In this document: piece after piece, positions 34,301-44,700 of the stretch
Layout of the letters: every line of letters starts with the position of its first letter
Numbering within the stretch: position 1 is the first letter of the stretch
From: Vitrella brassicaformis
Taxonomy: Eukaryota > Sar > Vitrellaceae
Reading direction: 5' to 3'
Length of the DNA stretch: 50,553 nucleotides
Assembly (NCBI GenBank): GCA_001179505.1
Contig: CDMY01000292.1
Span: 38,137 to 88,689 of the forward strand
Notes under the pieces: model-generated
The model's input: the letters and a program-made list of their open reading frames with translations, nothing else
What the model was told of the DNA's origin: nothing
Databases searched by the model: none
Made by a program: the position numbers and the translations under genes

Positions 34301-36204
34301 GAAGCGATCGCGGCACTCATGACGGCCGCCATGATGCAGCTGTCGGCCGCTCGACAGACCGGCCGGTCGTCGAGGCACCGCAGCAAGTGACGGATGCGCT
34401 GACGGAGGGCGCGGCGCTGCAGGACAGCGAGAGATATGCCGATGTGCGTGACGTCTTCACTGCTGGTCTGGCGGCCGCTGATGTGTCGACCCTCGTGGCA
34501 CTGCTCTGCAACGCGGCTGCGTGTCTGCTCAAGCCCGACTTGATCAAGGAGGGAGGGCCGGATGCCGTCGGCTGTGCGGCCGCCGCCTTTCATCTGAGCT
34601 GCCTCAAGGGGCCCTGTGAGCAGCTGAGTGTCATCCAGCAGAAGACGCTCATTCGGCTGGGCCAGGGGCTGCTGGCGGAGCGGCTGTTCGACGCTGCCGA
34701 TGCCGTCGTCCAGGCGCTGACCAAACATGTAAGCTGCCGATGGGACGCTCATTAGATGGTGACGATCGTGTGGCTGTATGTGTGTGTCTTCCAGGATCTC
34801 GAGCGTCAATTGGCCACAGACGTCAACAAACTCCAAGAGCGAATCCGCACCCACGCGGCCAACGCCAGCGGAGAGTATGACTGGGCGGCCATCTACCGAC
34901 AGGCAATGGGCAACGCACAGAACAAACAGAACGGCAGATCGACAACCACCGTCGACGTGGCTGAGTACGTCGGGCCTCTCGCCATCCGCCACGCCCCCGA
35001 CAGCCAGCCGGCCCTCATCGCCACAGCAAAAGTCCGGCCGGGGCAGCTGCTGATTGTCGAGAAGCCCGTCGTGGTGGAGCGGCCATCGTCCTCGCAAGAC
35101 AGTAGGCGAGTCGACGAGAGGCTGTTGGAGCGCCTGACATCTCAGTGTGACGTTTGGCACCCCCGGCTGGTCTCTCAGCTGTGCTGTCTGCCGCCCAGCA
35201 GGGGGCAGCCATCGGCCATAAGGGGGCCCCCCGCCCCTGAGACGTGTCTGGGGCTGCCTCCAGCCTATTTTCCCCTGGTGCCGCGGTTCATCTGGTCCGC
35301 CACCGGGGAGGAGTTCGGTTCTCCCGTGGCACAGATGGACCGTGACCCTGACCGCCTCCGCCGGCTGCTGCATTTCAACATCCGCACTGCTGACGATATC
35401 ATTGACACCTCCATCCAGGGCTCGGTTCCTCCGGTGCTCATGGCAGGTGATACAATGTGAGACGAACAAATGGCTGAGGTGGATGGCTTTTCAATGGGTT
35501 TCCCCTCGGTCTTCTTCTGCTTTGCAGGGGGCCTGTGGCCGTTGGCATCGCTATTGAGCCACGGCGGACTGAGCCGCAATGCCATCTGGTAGGGACGCCA
35601 GTGACACGCAGAGATTTTGAAACCATGCGTGCAAGACCATTTATCTGATGGACACAGGTACGTTGTGGAGGAGAATGTGATGGTCGTTCGTGCTGTTCGC
35701 CCTATCGCCCGCGGCAACGAGGTCACCGTCTCCTACTGGGACCTACTTCACTTCCCATCCCAAGAGAGGGAGATAGCACGCCACTATCAGCTGCCCGAGC
35801 CCCAGTACAGCCCCCACGTCCTGTCGGTCATCGAGCAAGTGCAGCAGCGGCTGAGCTCCAAGGGCTGGCGAGAAGTGAGCGACCTGCGCGAGGTGGACGA
35901 GATGCTGCAGAGGGTGCGGGGGCTGAACATCGAGACCCTCCTGATATCGAGGCTGCTGCAGCTGCGAGCATTCATCTTCTACGAGATTTCTCGGAAGGAG
36001 GAGGCCGCCAGGGCCTTTCGTGAGGCGATCGACCACTCGCGGTCACTGCGGTCTGATGACATATCGGACCTCTCCCTCATGGCGGCGTGCGTGCGCTTGA
36101 CGAGGAGCAGCCGAGCCAGAGCGGCGATTGTGGACGAGCTGAAGAGGTCGTCTGAGCTGCTGCTGGGCACGAGCGAGGCCGCCGACATCCTCTGGCCGTC
36201 TTGA
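28303..36204 (+). CDS. giant ankyrin - TPR - SET protein (about 2,222 aa), one frame break
   Basis: Sixteen exons join in phase from ATG 28303 to TGA 36202 if one base of the 8-C run at 29607-29614 is discounted. Order: ankyrin block 1 (exon 2: VQRAVLEALIEAGADVNGG, YLDLLAEHGASLTARNGKG, VVEWMCERLGAEEIN, VVCVLLQHGASPD); VDTIGF module 1 (about 29690-29966); DAFGSANLPVVWAGAV segment; VDTIGF module 2 (exon 4); Ser/Pro linkers; ankyrin block 2 (32322-33588: VQRDVLDALVKCGADVNGG and others); TPR exons (33827-34728: WKDAGNALFAAEKYLDAYCS, RSQCLIGLGSYLAAFIDV); SET exons (34795-36204: ALIATAKVRPGQLLIVEKP, LLSHGGLSRNAIW, RPIARGNEVTVSYWD); and a helical tail. SET proteins of this type methylate lysines, but the NHSCxPN motif is degenerate here. 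The stop-like TAA at 33590-33592 lies inside a GTAAGT donor, so I join the Ank and TPR-SET parts; two separate genes remain possible. Confidence 0.75.
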
Positions 36205-37240
36205 CTCTCTCGCCCTTGTTCCCAGGCTTGTTTGCGGGCGGAATAGGAGGGATATCGGGGGCGGTGCGTGTGTATTTGTACATGTGTCCTCATGTTCGCA
36301 CTCATACTGTGAGCAGCTCGATATCGATAGCCATGTGTGTGTCTTATGCTCCGCTCTGTCTGACTGATGTGGCGCATCAGTGGCTTGCTGGCTGGCCGAT
36401 CCGTTTACTTGCCACACGACCAATGTGCCACACGACCGTGTGTCACGTCGTCATAACACACGTCGGCACATGTACATGTATGTATGTATGTGTGTGTATG
36501 TATCTGCGGGAACCAAGCGTACGTTCGAGTGCTCTCGTCTCCCTCTCCCTCTCCCTCTCTTCGTCTCTCTCTGTGTGTGTATGTCAGTGACGGGTCGATT
36601 CGTCGTTTTTGCTGCCTCCGTCTGAGTTCGCTGTTTCTGTCTGATGGGGGTGCTGCTGTTTCTCATGAGCCCAGCAAGCCAGCCAACGACAGAAGCTTTC
36701 CCCCCGTCGAAGCGGCGCCAAATCACTGACAGTCACGCGGACAAAGACAGACAGCAGGACGAAGGTCACCGTGTGTATGCGTATGTATTTGTGTGTGTGC
36801 ATGGTCGCCTCTCGATTCCACGTCTGGGCTGTGCTAGCTATATACGTGTGTGTGGGCCGAAAGTCCCTGTGCGAGACGTTTATTCAGAGAAGCCTTTTTA
36901 TGTATGTCTGTAAGAGCGCGTCCTGGTCGCTCAGACAGACAGACCGAGTGGCAGACAGACACACCGAGAGACACACAGATTGTTGGATGGATGGATGGTT
37001 CATCCATTGTCAGTGCGCGGAGATTGGGGGTTGCCTGTGTACGGGGAATACGAGTACCCCAGCCAAAACGTAAAATTGGCATGCCCTTGATGGATTTAAT
37101 AGGTGTGGCAAGATGTAGGTGTGGCTCTGTGTTTATCGTCAAGGTCGGCCTCAAGCCCTTGGAGAGAATCTTGTCCTTCATTTCCCTTCATTTTGTTCCT
37201 CTTTGCTGCAGACGGCCGGTGCTTGCCGTTCCCCGGTGAG
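36205..37240. other. intergenic, TG-rich
   Basis: Space between the ankyrin-TPR-SET gene and the ankyrin-RING gene. It contains TGTA/TGTG runs (about 36470-36500) and a CTCTCC run (about 36540-36570). A CTGCAG just before 37212 could be an acceptor of a 5'-UTR intron of the downstream gene. No coding exon recognised. Confidence 0.45.
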
Positions 37241-40040
37241 ATGTCCGAGGAGCCCGGTACACACATCGTAGTATGGGCCCCGGAGTGGGACCCTGCGCTG
37301 CAGAACGCCGATTCTCGCGGCCTGAGGGAGCTGCTCGAGCCCCAGGGCTGCTCTGAGCTCCGCATCAGGAGCGACGACGGCAATGAGCCTGCGACAACGG
37401 AGCTGGCAGCCGGAGTCGCCTGCCGAACCATCACATCGGCTGAGGATGTCACTCGTCTGTGTCAGGAGGGGGCCGACGAGGACCTGGGCCTTGAGCTGCA
37501 TCTGGGGTCGTGCCATCTGCGGCCTGTTGGATTGCTGTCCTTGGTCATCATCGACGCCATCATCGGCCAGAATACCGACGCGCGTCTGACCCTCCCTCCG
37601 TGGCCATCCCGTGAGCTGCAGCAGGCGGTGCTCGAAGCATTCCTAGCGGCCGGGGCCAATCCCAACGGTCGGCCGGATGAAGGCTTTCGACCTCTGGAGG
37701 CGGCCCACGGGTGCGGCAAGGTCACGGCCGTCGACGTGCTGCTCAGGGCTGGTGCGGTGACCCACGGGCTGCATCTGGCTTGCCTCAAAGACACCTGCCA
37801 CATTCCGTCCCCTCCATGTCCCCAGTACGAGGCCGATCTGCTGAAAAACTATCATCGTCTGTTCGAGCACGACCCGGCGCCTGCGGACGAGGAGTACTAC
37901 ATCAGCGACAACAAGCAGACCCCCATCCACGTGGCCGCAGCGCACGAAGCCGAGCGGGGGGGGATCATGTCGCATGGCTTCATATGCGCCTACCTTGCCC
38001 TGCTGGCCCAACACGGCGCTTCCCTCACTGCCAGGCAGGCAAACGGGTACACGTCCCTCGGCACCGCCGTACTCGTGGGTGCGCCATGGGTGGCGGAGTG
38101 GCTGTGCGAGCGGCTCGGGAAGGAGGAGATCAACAAGACGCGAACAGACGTAGAGGGCGTCATGATCTCGGTGCTGGAGCATGCCGGGCTTTTGCTGTCC
38201 GACCGTCTGAGAGACAAGGCGGCACCGGAGGCGGTCGACAGGGCCAGGCAGGTGATCCGCACACTGCTGCAGCACGGTGCGGACATCCGGCTGGTGCGGA
38301 AAGCCTCACCACACCAGCGCTACATCCGCAAACTCGTGCAGGACATCCACAACGACATCCCCAAGCCCAGCGCCCCACTACAACAGCAGCAGCAGCAGCA
38401 GCAGAAGGAGAGTGATGCCGCCAAAGCGGCGAAGATCGCCGCTGAGCTCATCAGGGGAGAGGCGAGGGACAAGGCCAAGAAGGCCAAGAGGGGCGGCAAG
38501 AAGGGCGGCAAGGGCAGCGCACACCAGCAGCAGCAACAGCGCGAGCAGCAGCGGCCAGTATCGATCGAGTTTGAGCCGATTGATGACGACGAGGCATCAA
38601 GCAGGTGGACTGACCCATAAATACACCAGTGGCGAGCCGATCGAGAGGAAAGCTCTGTGTTCTGTCTCTGTGTGTCGTTCGTTAGTGTGGCCACTGGTGC
38701 TGTCGAGACCGACGCAGACGAGCAGCCACCCTCCACCTCATCTGCCGACCCACAACCGTAACCACACACAGCCACAGTGAAGCGGCCTCATTGCCTCACT
38801 GACACGCTCTCTCCCTCTCCCTCTCTGTGTGTGTGCAGTGCTGCCTCTTCATCGTCGTGTGATGTTTCATCTGCCGTCCCTGCCCCCGCCACGTCGCCTG
38901 TCGATGGTGAGGAGAGCGATGGCGAGTTCGTGCCCGTCGTCAGGGGTCGTAAGAAAAACAAAAAGCGAGACAGCACACGCCCACACCTCCAGCCAGACCA
39001 ACAAGAGCCGGCCCCCACACGCCAGCATGCAGCTCTCACCCAAACACAGCCGCTCAAGTAAGCCGAATGTCATACTCACTCGGATGGCTGCCCACTCCAT
39101 GTGTGCATCCGTGTGTGTTGGTGTAGTATTGGTGGTGGGCCTTTCTCGTCGTCTGCTGCACGGCGGCCTCCTGCTGGCCGTGGGCTGTTCACTCACATGC
39201 CCACCCAAACACGCGCACACCGGTACACACACACATGACAGACAGACAGAGATATGTGCATCATCTGTGTGTCATGTTTGTGTATCGTGCTGTGTGTCAG
39301 CGGCCCCCCGCCCCTCGTCCCGATGGCTGCTATGCCGCCGTCCATGGGCTCCTCTGCATTGCCCCCCCGACCGCAGCAGCCCCCTCCCCCCGCACTTGTG
39401 CGCCCACTCGCCCCATCTGTGCGTCAGGGTGCCGATCGACCAGCAGCATCGCCCAGCACCATTGACACCAACACGGCATTGGCACACCGGACGCCTGTAT
39501 CGGCCGGCGGCAGCTCTCACGCAGAGAATGCACAGGGCGGATTTGGGACGACCACTGACGGTGCTGCCGAGCGTCTGGTGGGTCAGCTCCGCCAGCAGCT
39601 GAGCCAACAGGATCAGGAGAACGACGCGCTGATACGGCAGCTTCAAGAGGCCGAATGGAAGTGAGCCAATCGACATGAGACCGACATCCATCCATCTATC
39701 CATGTATCTCCTTCCCCGTGTGTGACACTACCCCTCAGGCTCGCCCAGGCCACCTCAGCATCTTCCAGCAGTGGCGGTGAGGATGACGCTCTGAGGTGTG
39801 ACGACTGCATGGACAACTACAAGTCCATCCTGCTCATCCCGTGTGTAAGCACACACAAACAAACACTTTTTTTGTATGGGCGTTATCGTCTCATGTTTCT
39901 TTGGTGCCCATGTGTGTATGCAGCGCCACATCTGTCTGTGTGGTGGGTGTGCTGGCGTGTTGATGACCCGCCCCCCCGCCGACCGTCTGTGCCCGAGGTG
40001 CCGACAGCCCATCACAGACACACAGCAGGTGTACTTGTGA
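37241..40040 (+). CDS. ankyrin-repeat protein with C-terminal RING finger (putative E3 ubiquitin ligase)
   Basis: Seven exons (37241-38604, 38686-38757, 38839-39057, 39127-39222, 39301-39660, 39739-39844, 39924-40040) join in phase to 777 residues. Exon 1 is the same ankyrin block as in the Ank-TPR-SET genes: CRTITSAEDVTRLCQEGAD, LPPWPSRELQQAVLEAFL, YLALLAQHGASLTARQANGY, VAEWLCERLGKEEIN, VIRTLLQHGADIRL. PolyQ, a Lys/Gly-rich basic stretch and Ser/Pro-rich linkers follow, then a short coiled coil (LVGQLRQQLSQQDQENDALI). The last two exons encode a C3HC4 RING of IAP/MGRN1 type: CDDC, then PCRHICLCGGC, then CPRCRQPI, ending nine residues later. All seven Cys and the His are present. Likely role: the ankyrins bind a target and the RING recruits an E2. 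The partners are unknown. Confidence 0.88.
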
Positions 40041-40882
40041 GTGAAGTGAAGCGAAGCGGATGGCGGGGAGGGAGAGAGGAAGCCGAGGGAAGTGAAGTGT
40101 TTTGGTGGTTGTAGCGTATCTCATGTGTCAGTAGCACTCTCGTGTGAGTAGGTAGATGTTTCCGCATTGCCAGTTCCCTCTCATTTATCATGTCTCTTTT
40201 GCCTTCCGTGTGTGTGGGGGCGTGACTTAGCTGTCTGTAGCTAGCTGTTTATCGGTAATGCCGTACCGTACACACGGACGTTTATCCATCTGTGTACTCT
40301 GTATGTAGGTATTTGTATGCATCGCACAATGAGAGTCTTTCTGTGTGTGCCACGGGCGCTTCTGCAGTCGTCGAATGAGCCTCATGGACTTTATGCGACG
40401 TACGTGGTGCAGTAGGTAGACAGACATACAGACAGGTAGGTCCTTCGAACTTTGCGTGTGAAGGTTCGTCCTCCCATTGCCACAGATGTCATATACGCTG
40501 ACTGCATCGCTCTACTTACCACCCCTCTGCTGTATCCCCAGCTGGGCGTCATCGTTCTGGCAGCTGGCATGAATGTACGACGGCAGAAAATGGCACAGTG
40601 GTCCATCTACAACACCGTGAGGCTGTTCGGATGTCCTGCTTTCGCCGGAAGAAGGCAAGAGATAAGGGCAACCACGAGCTCGCGGATTCCGCCCTAACCC
40701 GTTCTATGAAACCGCTCCCCGCCATTGCCACTCTGACCTTTCTCCTCGTTTAAAGCCCTTTGCCGTCGCGCGGAATGGCCCTCAGCTGTTCCCGCAACGA
40801 CTGTCGTCCCCCCTGACCAAGATCTCCGAGATGAAGCACATCTTGTTTTTCGTGACGCGACAACACTAACAGTGCCTGGGTG
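40041..40882. other. intergenic
   Basis: Between the ankyrin-RING gene and the membrane-protein gene. Short open frames exist (for example around 40452-40697), but none has recognisable motifs or splice continuity. I see nothing I can support. Confidence 0.45.
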
Positions 40883-42487
40883 ATGGTGGTGGGGTGGCTG
40901 GGGAGGCCTGTAGCGGCCTGGCTGGTGCTAGCACTGGTGGCGGCAGCTGGCGGGGCGGAGGCGTCGAGCTACGTGTCGAGCTACGCTACTCGGCCTGAGG
41001 GCTGTTACTCGGCCGTGCCGGAACGGAGCTACTCGAGGAAGACTGAGTATGGCTACTCCTTCCTGCCTGAAAGTAAGCACGCACCACACGGTCGGAAAAT
41101 CTCCACGAGATCAAAAGGGATGTTCTGTCTCTACTCCTCGTGCGTGCGTGTTCCAGATTACCCTCGCCCGCCAGCTGTGCCGGTCACTGAGCGCTACGCG
41201 GCCATCCCAGACAGGTACGGCAGCCTGGTGGTTGACAGCACGGGCGGCCGGAAACGTCCCACACTCAAGAAGCGGCGACACCGACACCCGGCCTACAAGG
41301 CCCTCGTCGCAACAGACAGCCGCGCCCACTCTCACTCTTCCCGGCCTCACTACGGTGCGGTGCTCAGTGTGGCCACTGCTGACACCGAGCCCCCACAGCC
41401 GTCCTACCGCCTGTCCTCACTCATCAGCAGTGACCCAACACACCACCGAGTGGGTGGACGGCGGCGACGGAGGAGCACCGCTGCGTGGCGGCATCTGTCG
41501 GCGCCCAAGTGGCCGCTGCCCATCCCGCCGTCCCTCATCCGGACAAGGATCATGACCGGGCAGGGCCGCGGGTGCTTCTTCGTTGCTCCATGGCGAGGCG
41601 TGATGACGGGTGGTGCGTCGTCGGTGATCCCTGGCGGCGTGAGGTGGCGGCGGGCTGATGCTGATGGATATGGTGGGCGGTTGAGTCGGCTGCAGGTGTT
41701 CGATGCTGACGTGGCACAGATGGTGGCCAATCTGAGGGAAACAATCAGGTACCTAGAGTGAGGGGAACGCACGACAAACGAGCCACGTCTGTGTGTGTGT
41801 GTGTGGTTCAGGCCCGCCCTTCTGTCACCGTTTGTGGCGATCTCTCTGGTGGCCGTGCTGCAGCTGCTGGGCTTCCCCCGCAGCCCCCCGCCCCTCACCA
41901 TCAGGCGCACGCCACCTGCCCTCGACCTGTCGTTCCTCGGCCCCCTGAGAGAGGTGCCGCTCAGCCAGTGGGTCAAACTGGTGTTCTCGCTCGCCATCGA
42001 CCTTGCGGGCGACTTTTCGTTCGGCCTGCCGCTTGTGGGCGAGGTGGGTGACCTGCTCTTCGCGCCAATCGCCGCATTGCTACTGAGGTAAGATGGGCGT
42101 GTGGGTGGAGAGGGGAAGGGTGGATGCATCTGTTGTGTTGTGTGATTGGGTGTGTTGGTCAGGTCGCTGTACGGCTCGTCGTTCATCGCTGGCCTTGAGC
42201 TGGCTGAGGAGGTGTTGCCCTTTACAGACATCATCCCCACGGCCACAATCGCCTGGCTGCTCCAGACCTTCTACTCGGACGCTACGTCAGCAAGACACAC
42301 ACAGAAGCACACAAGACAGAGAGGCAACACACGCGGCTGTGTTTCGATCAGGATAACGGAGCGTCTGGGTATCAAGCCGGTGAGAGTGGTCGACAAGCCA
42401 GGAGCCAACACCAGCAAGGAGAGTGGCAGCCCCACCTACCTGAAGACCCTGCCGGACAAGGGAGAGGAGACGGCCAAGACACGGTGA
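40883..42487 (+). CDS. signal-peptide membrane protein with conserved C-terminal hydrophobic domain
   Basis: Five exons (40883-41072, 41157-41748, 41812-42087, 42163-42285, 42352-42487) join in phase to 438 residues. The N-terminus has a clear signal peptide (AAWLVLALVAAAGGAEA). A Ser/Tyr/Arg-rich middle follows, with a basic GGRRRRRS stretch. Exon 3 starts with a membrane helix (LLSPFVAISLVAVLQLLGF). Exons 3-4 form a hydrophobic domain: LSQWVKLVFSLAIDLAGDFS, LPLVGEVGDLLFAPIAALLL, YGSSFIAGLELAEEVLPFTD and IIPTATIAWLLQTF. The sequence around LPFTDIIPTATIAW reminds me of small plastid membrane proteins of algae and plants, but I cannot name the family. An ER or plastid-membrane location is inferred. 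A GTGACG donor at 42484 could allow an extension into 42885-43090; I do not favour it. Confidence 0.72.
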
Positions 42488-44700
42488 CGGGATGGATGGA
42501 TGGATGGATGAGAGTTTTATGTGTAGAAAGATGATAGGCAGGCGTCGCGTCAATCAACAGATGAATATATGGAACGAGTGTTTCAAGAGTGATTGATGGT
42601 GGTTTGAAGCGATGATCAATGCGTCGATCGATGTCTCTCTCTCGGGCTGATCGATTTATACGAGAGATGTATCCCACTCGCTGGCTCACTCCACTCACTG
42701 CCTCACTGTCTCCTTCCTTGTGCATAGCGATGACCCTCTAAGGGGGTCATGTTAGTCAGGCAACGCTTTTCCAATGCACACACACACACACACACAGACG
42801 TGCTGCGGCGAGTCTTCTTGCCGCTTCCCCTCCTCCTTCCTTCCCATTCTGCCTTCATGTTTCACCTCCCTCGTTGTTCCTGTAGGACGACCTCTTCACC
42901 GGTCAGTGTGTCTCACTCAGCAACAGTGAGCTGCACGAGCCGGTCGGGGAGTTGCTCAGAAGGGGCACACGAAGGGGGTGAAACGGGCAAGGCGAACGAA
43001 CCAGCAAGATCAGATCAGATGTTTTGTGAGAGAGAAGGCTGTATTGTATCAACACTTTTTCCTTTTGGTTGGCCCCCTTGGGGTGCGTGAGGTCCTCGTT
43101 TGACGATGGCAGGCCACGGTACTACCACTCTGCACAGAAGCTGAGTGGCGGTCAAGTCGTCTGCTGTCGTCAAGCGGGGGCCTCGCGCACACAAGACGGG
43201 GGCCCCAAGAAAAGCGAGCCAGCAGCCGCCCGCAGGTCTCGTGTCCCGACCACTTTTCCTCTTTATCTGTCTGTCTGTCCGTCCGTCCGACTGGCTGTCT
43301 GTCTGTCTGTCTGTCTGGTTGTGACTGAGTCTTCTTCCCATGCATATCTGCAGGCCTGAAGGTGATGGATGGATGGATGGATGGGGGGTGTACATGTGCA
43401 CGGGCGGGTGGACACTGCGCGCTTTTCCAATGACAGCGGGGAGCGGAACAAGCGGCCGCTCGTGTAGCATACCATCAGTCTCGTGTACAGGCAGGGCAGA
43501 CAGAGAGAGAGAGAGAGAGAGAGGAGGTATCGGTGTTGTTGTGTGTGTGGTCGTTTTGGCGAGTGTAAGATACAGGTGAGCTGAGTGTCGGTCGATCGGT
43601 CGCATTAGTAGGGGTGCCGTGCCTTCAAGTGATGGGAAGGCGTAAGTGTAAGGCCTTTTGCTTACTGGTGCGTCTCGTTGTGGCCCTGCTCCGATGCACC
43701 ACCCTCAGCGGACGCAGGCCAACAAGCAAGAAAAACAGCTCTTGCTGGTGCTGCGTGCGTTGTGGGCGTGCAGTGGGAGCAGGGACACATCCGTGAGACG
43801 AGAAAAGCTTGTGGCGGGCACACGAGTGGGTCGTTTCCGTGTCTTATGATGATCATGGTGTCTTGTAAGCTCGCGATTTTGATTATTGAGGTGGATGGAT
43901 GGATGGGTGAATTCGCATGGGCGCTGGCTGGGGCCGACCCTTCGACCAGAGTTTTTGGCTTTACCTCGCTCACCACCCACCAAACGAATTCGGCGACCAG
44001 AGAGACAGAGGCAGACAGTTTTGATTTCCCTGACGAAACAGACAGATAGACGGATGGTCCCCTTTCTTTGTCGTCTTGCTTTCCTTTCGTTCCTCGTCTC
44101 GACCTTTTGTGCGTGGGGCGTGCGTCGCTTGCATATGGACTGACAGTCAATGTGTGTATGTATGTGTGAAATGTGACGGAATTGTACCGTGTCATTGGTT
44201 GGCAGGGTGGGACCGAGTGAATGGCAAGGCGGCCCACATGGATCTGTGTGCCGTCCTGACGTCTCCATAGGCCTTCCCAAAACACTCGCTGGCCGCCCTC
44301 TCGGCAGCAAGGCAAGTGTTGACTCGCTATGGACACGCGATGGGCTGGGAATGAAGGCAAGGCAGGCCCATTCAAAACCCGGCTACCAGTTAGTTCACTT
44401 CCTTTGTCCAAGTCAACCAGACACACGTGTCCACATGCACATACACACATGCATTCACCCACACCCCATGCTTCTGACTTCTTCTCTATGGTCTGTAGAG
44501 AAGCGGTGGTGATCATGGTAGGGTACCGGAGAGGTGACGGACACAGTGACAGTGCAAATGTAGGCGAGGCTGATGTGGGCACCACCCCGTCACATCCTCA
44601 CTGCCCCCATCGCCGTCACCACACACGCCCCAACAACATCACCAGAGGGCCAAAAAATTGCACTCCGAGGAAAGAAATGAAAGGCGGGCACTTGTCGCGA
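42488..44700. other. gene-poor interval
   Basis: No supported gene in 2.2 kb. It contains GGAT repeats (about 42490-42510), a CA run (about 42778-42796), a TGTC/CTGT repeat (about 43262-43320) and an AG run (about 43501-43523). A possible exon at about 42885-42980 has a good acceptor (TTCCTGTAG), but nothing ties it to a gene. Long open frames on the minus strand (43662-44585) look non-coding in composition. Confidence 0.45.

Noticed and set aside
34254-34390. Reading-frame switch between the TPR part and the following exon, present in both arms, first taken as a shared frameshift or programmed frameshifting
   Set aside because: In-phase introns explain it in both copies: 34254-34357 in the plus arm and 17520-17617 (read on minus) in the other. 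Both then continue DRP..AP..VTDALTEG.
43662-44585. 307-codon open frame on the minus strand
   Set aside because: Composition is repeat-like (His, Ser, Cys from CA and GGAT runs), with no domain and no splice support; probably chance in GC-rich DNA.
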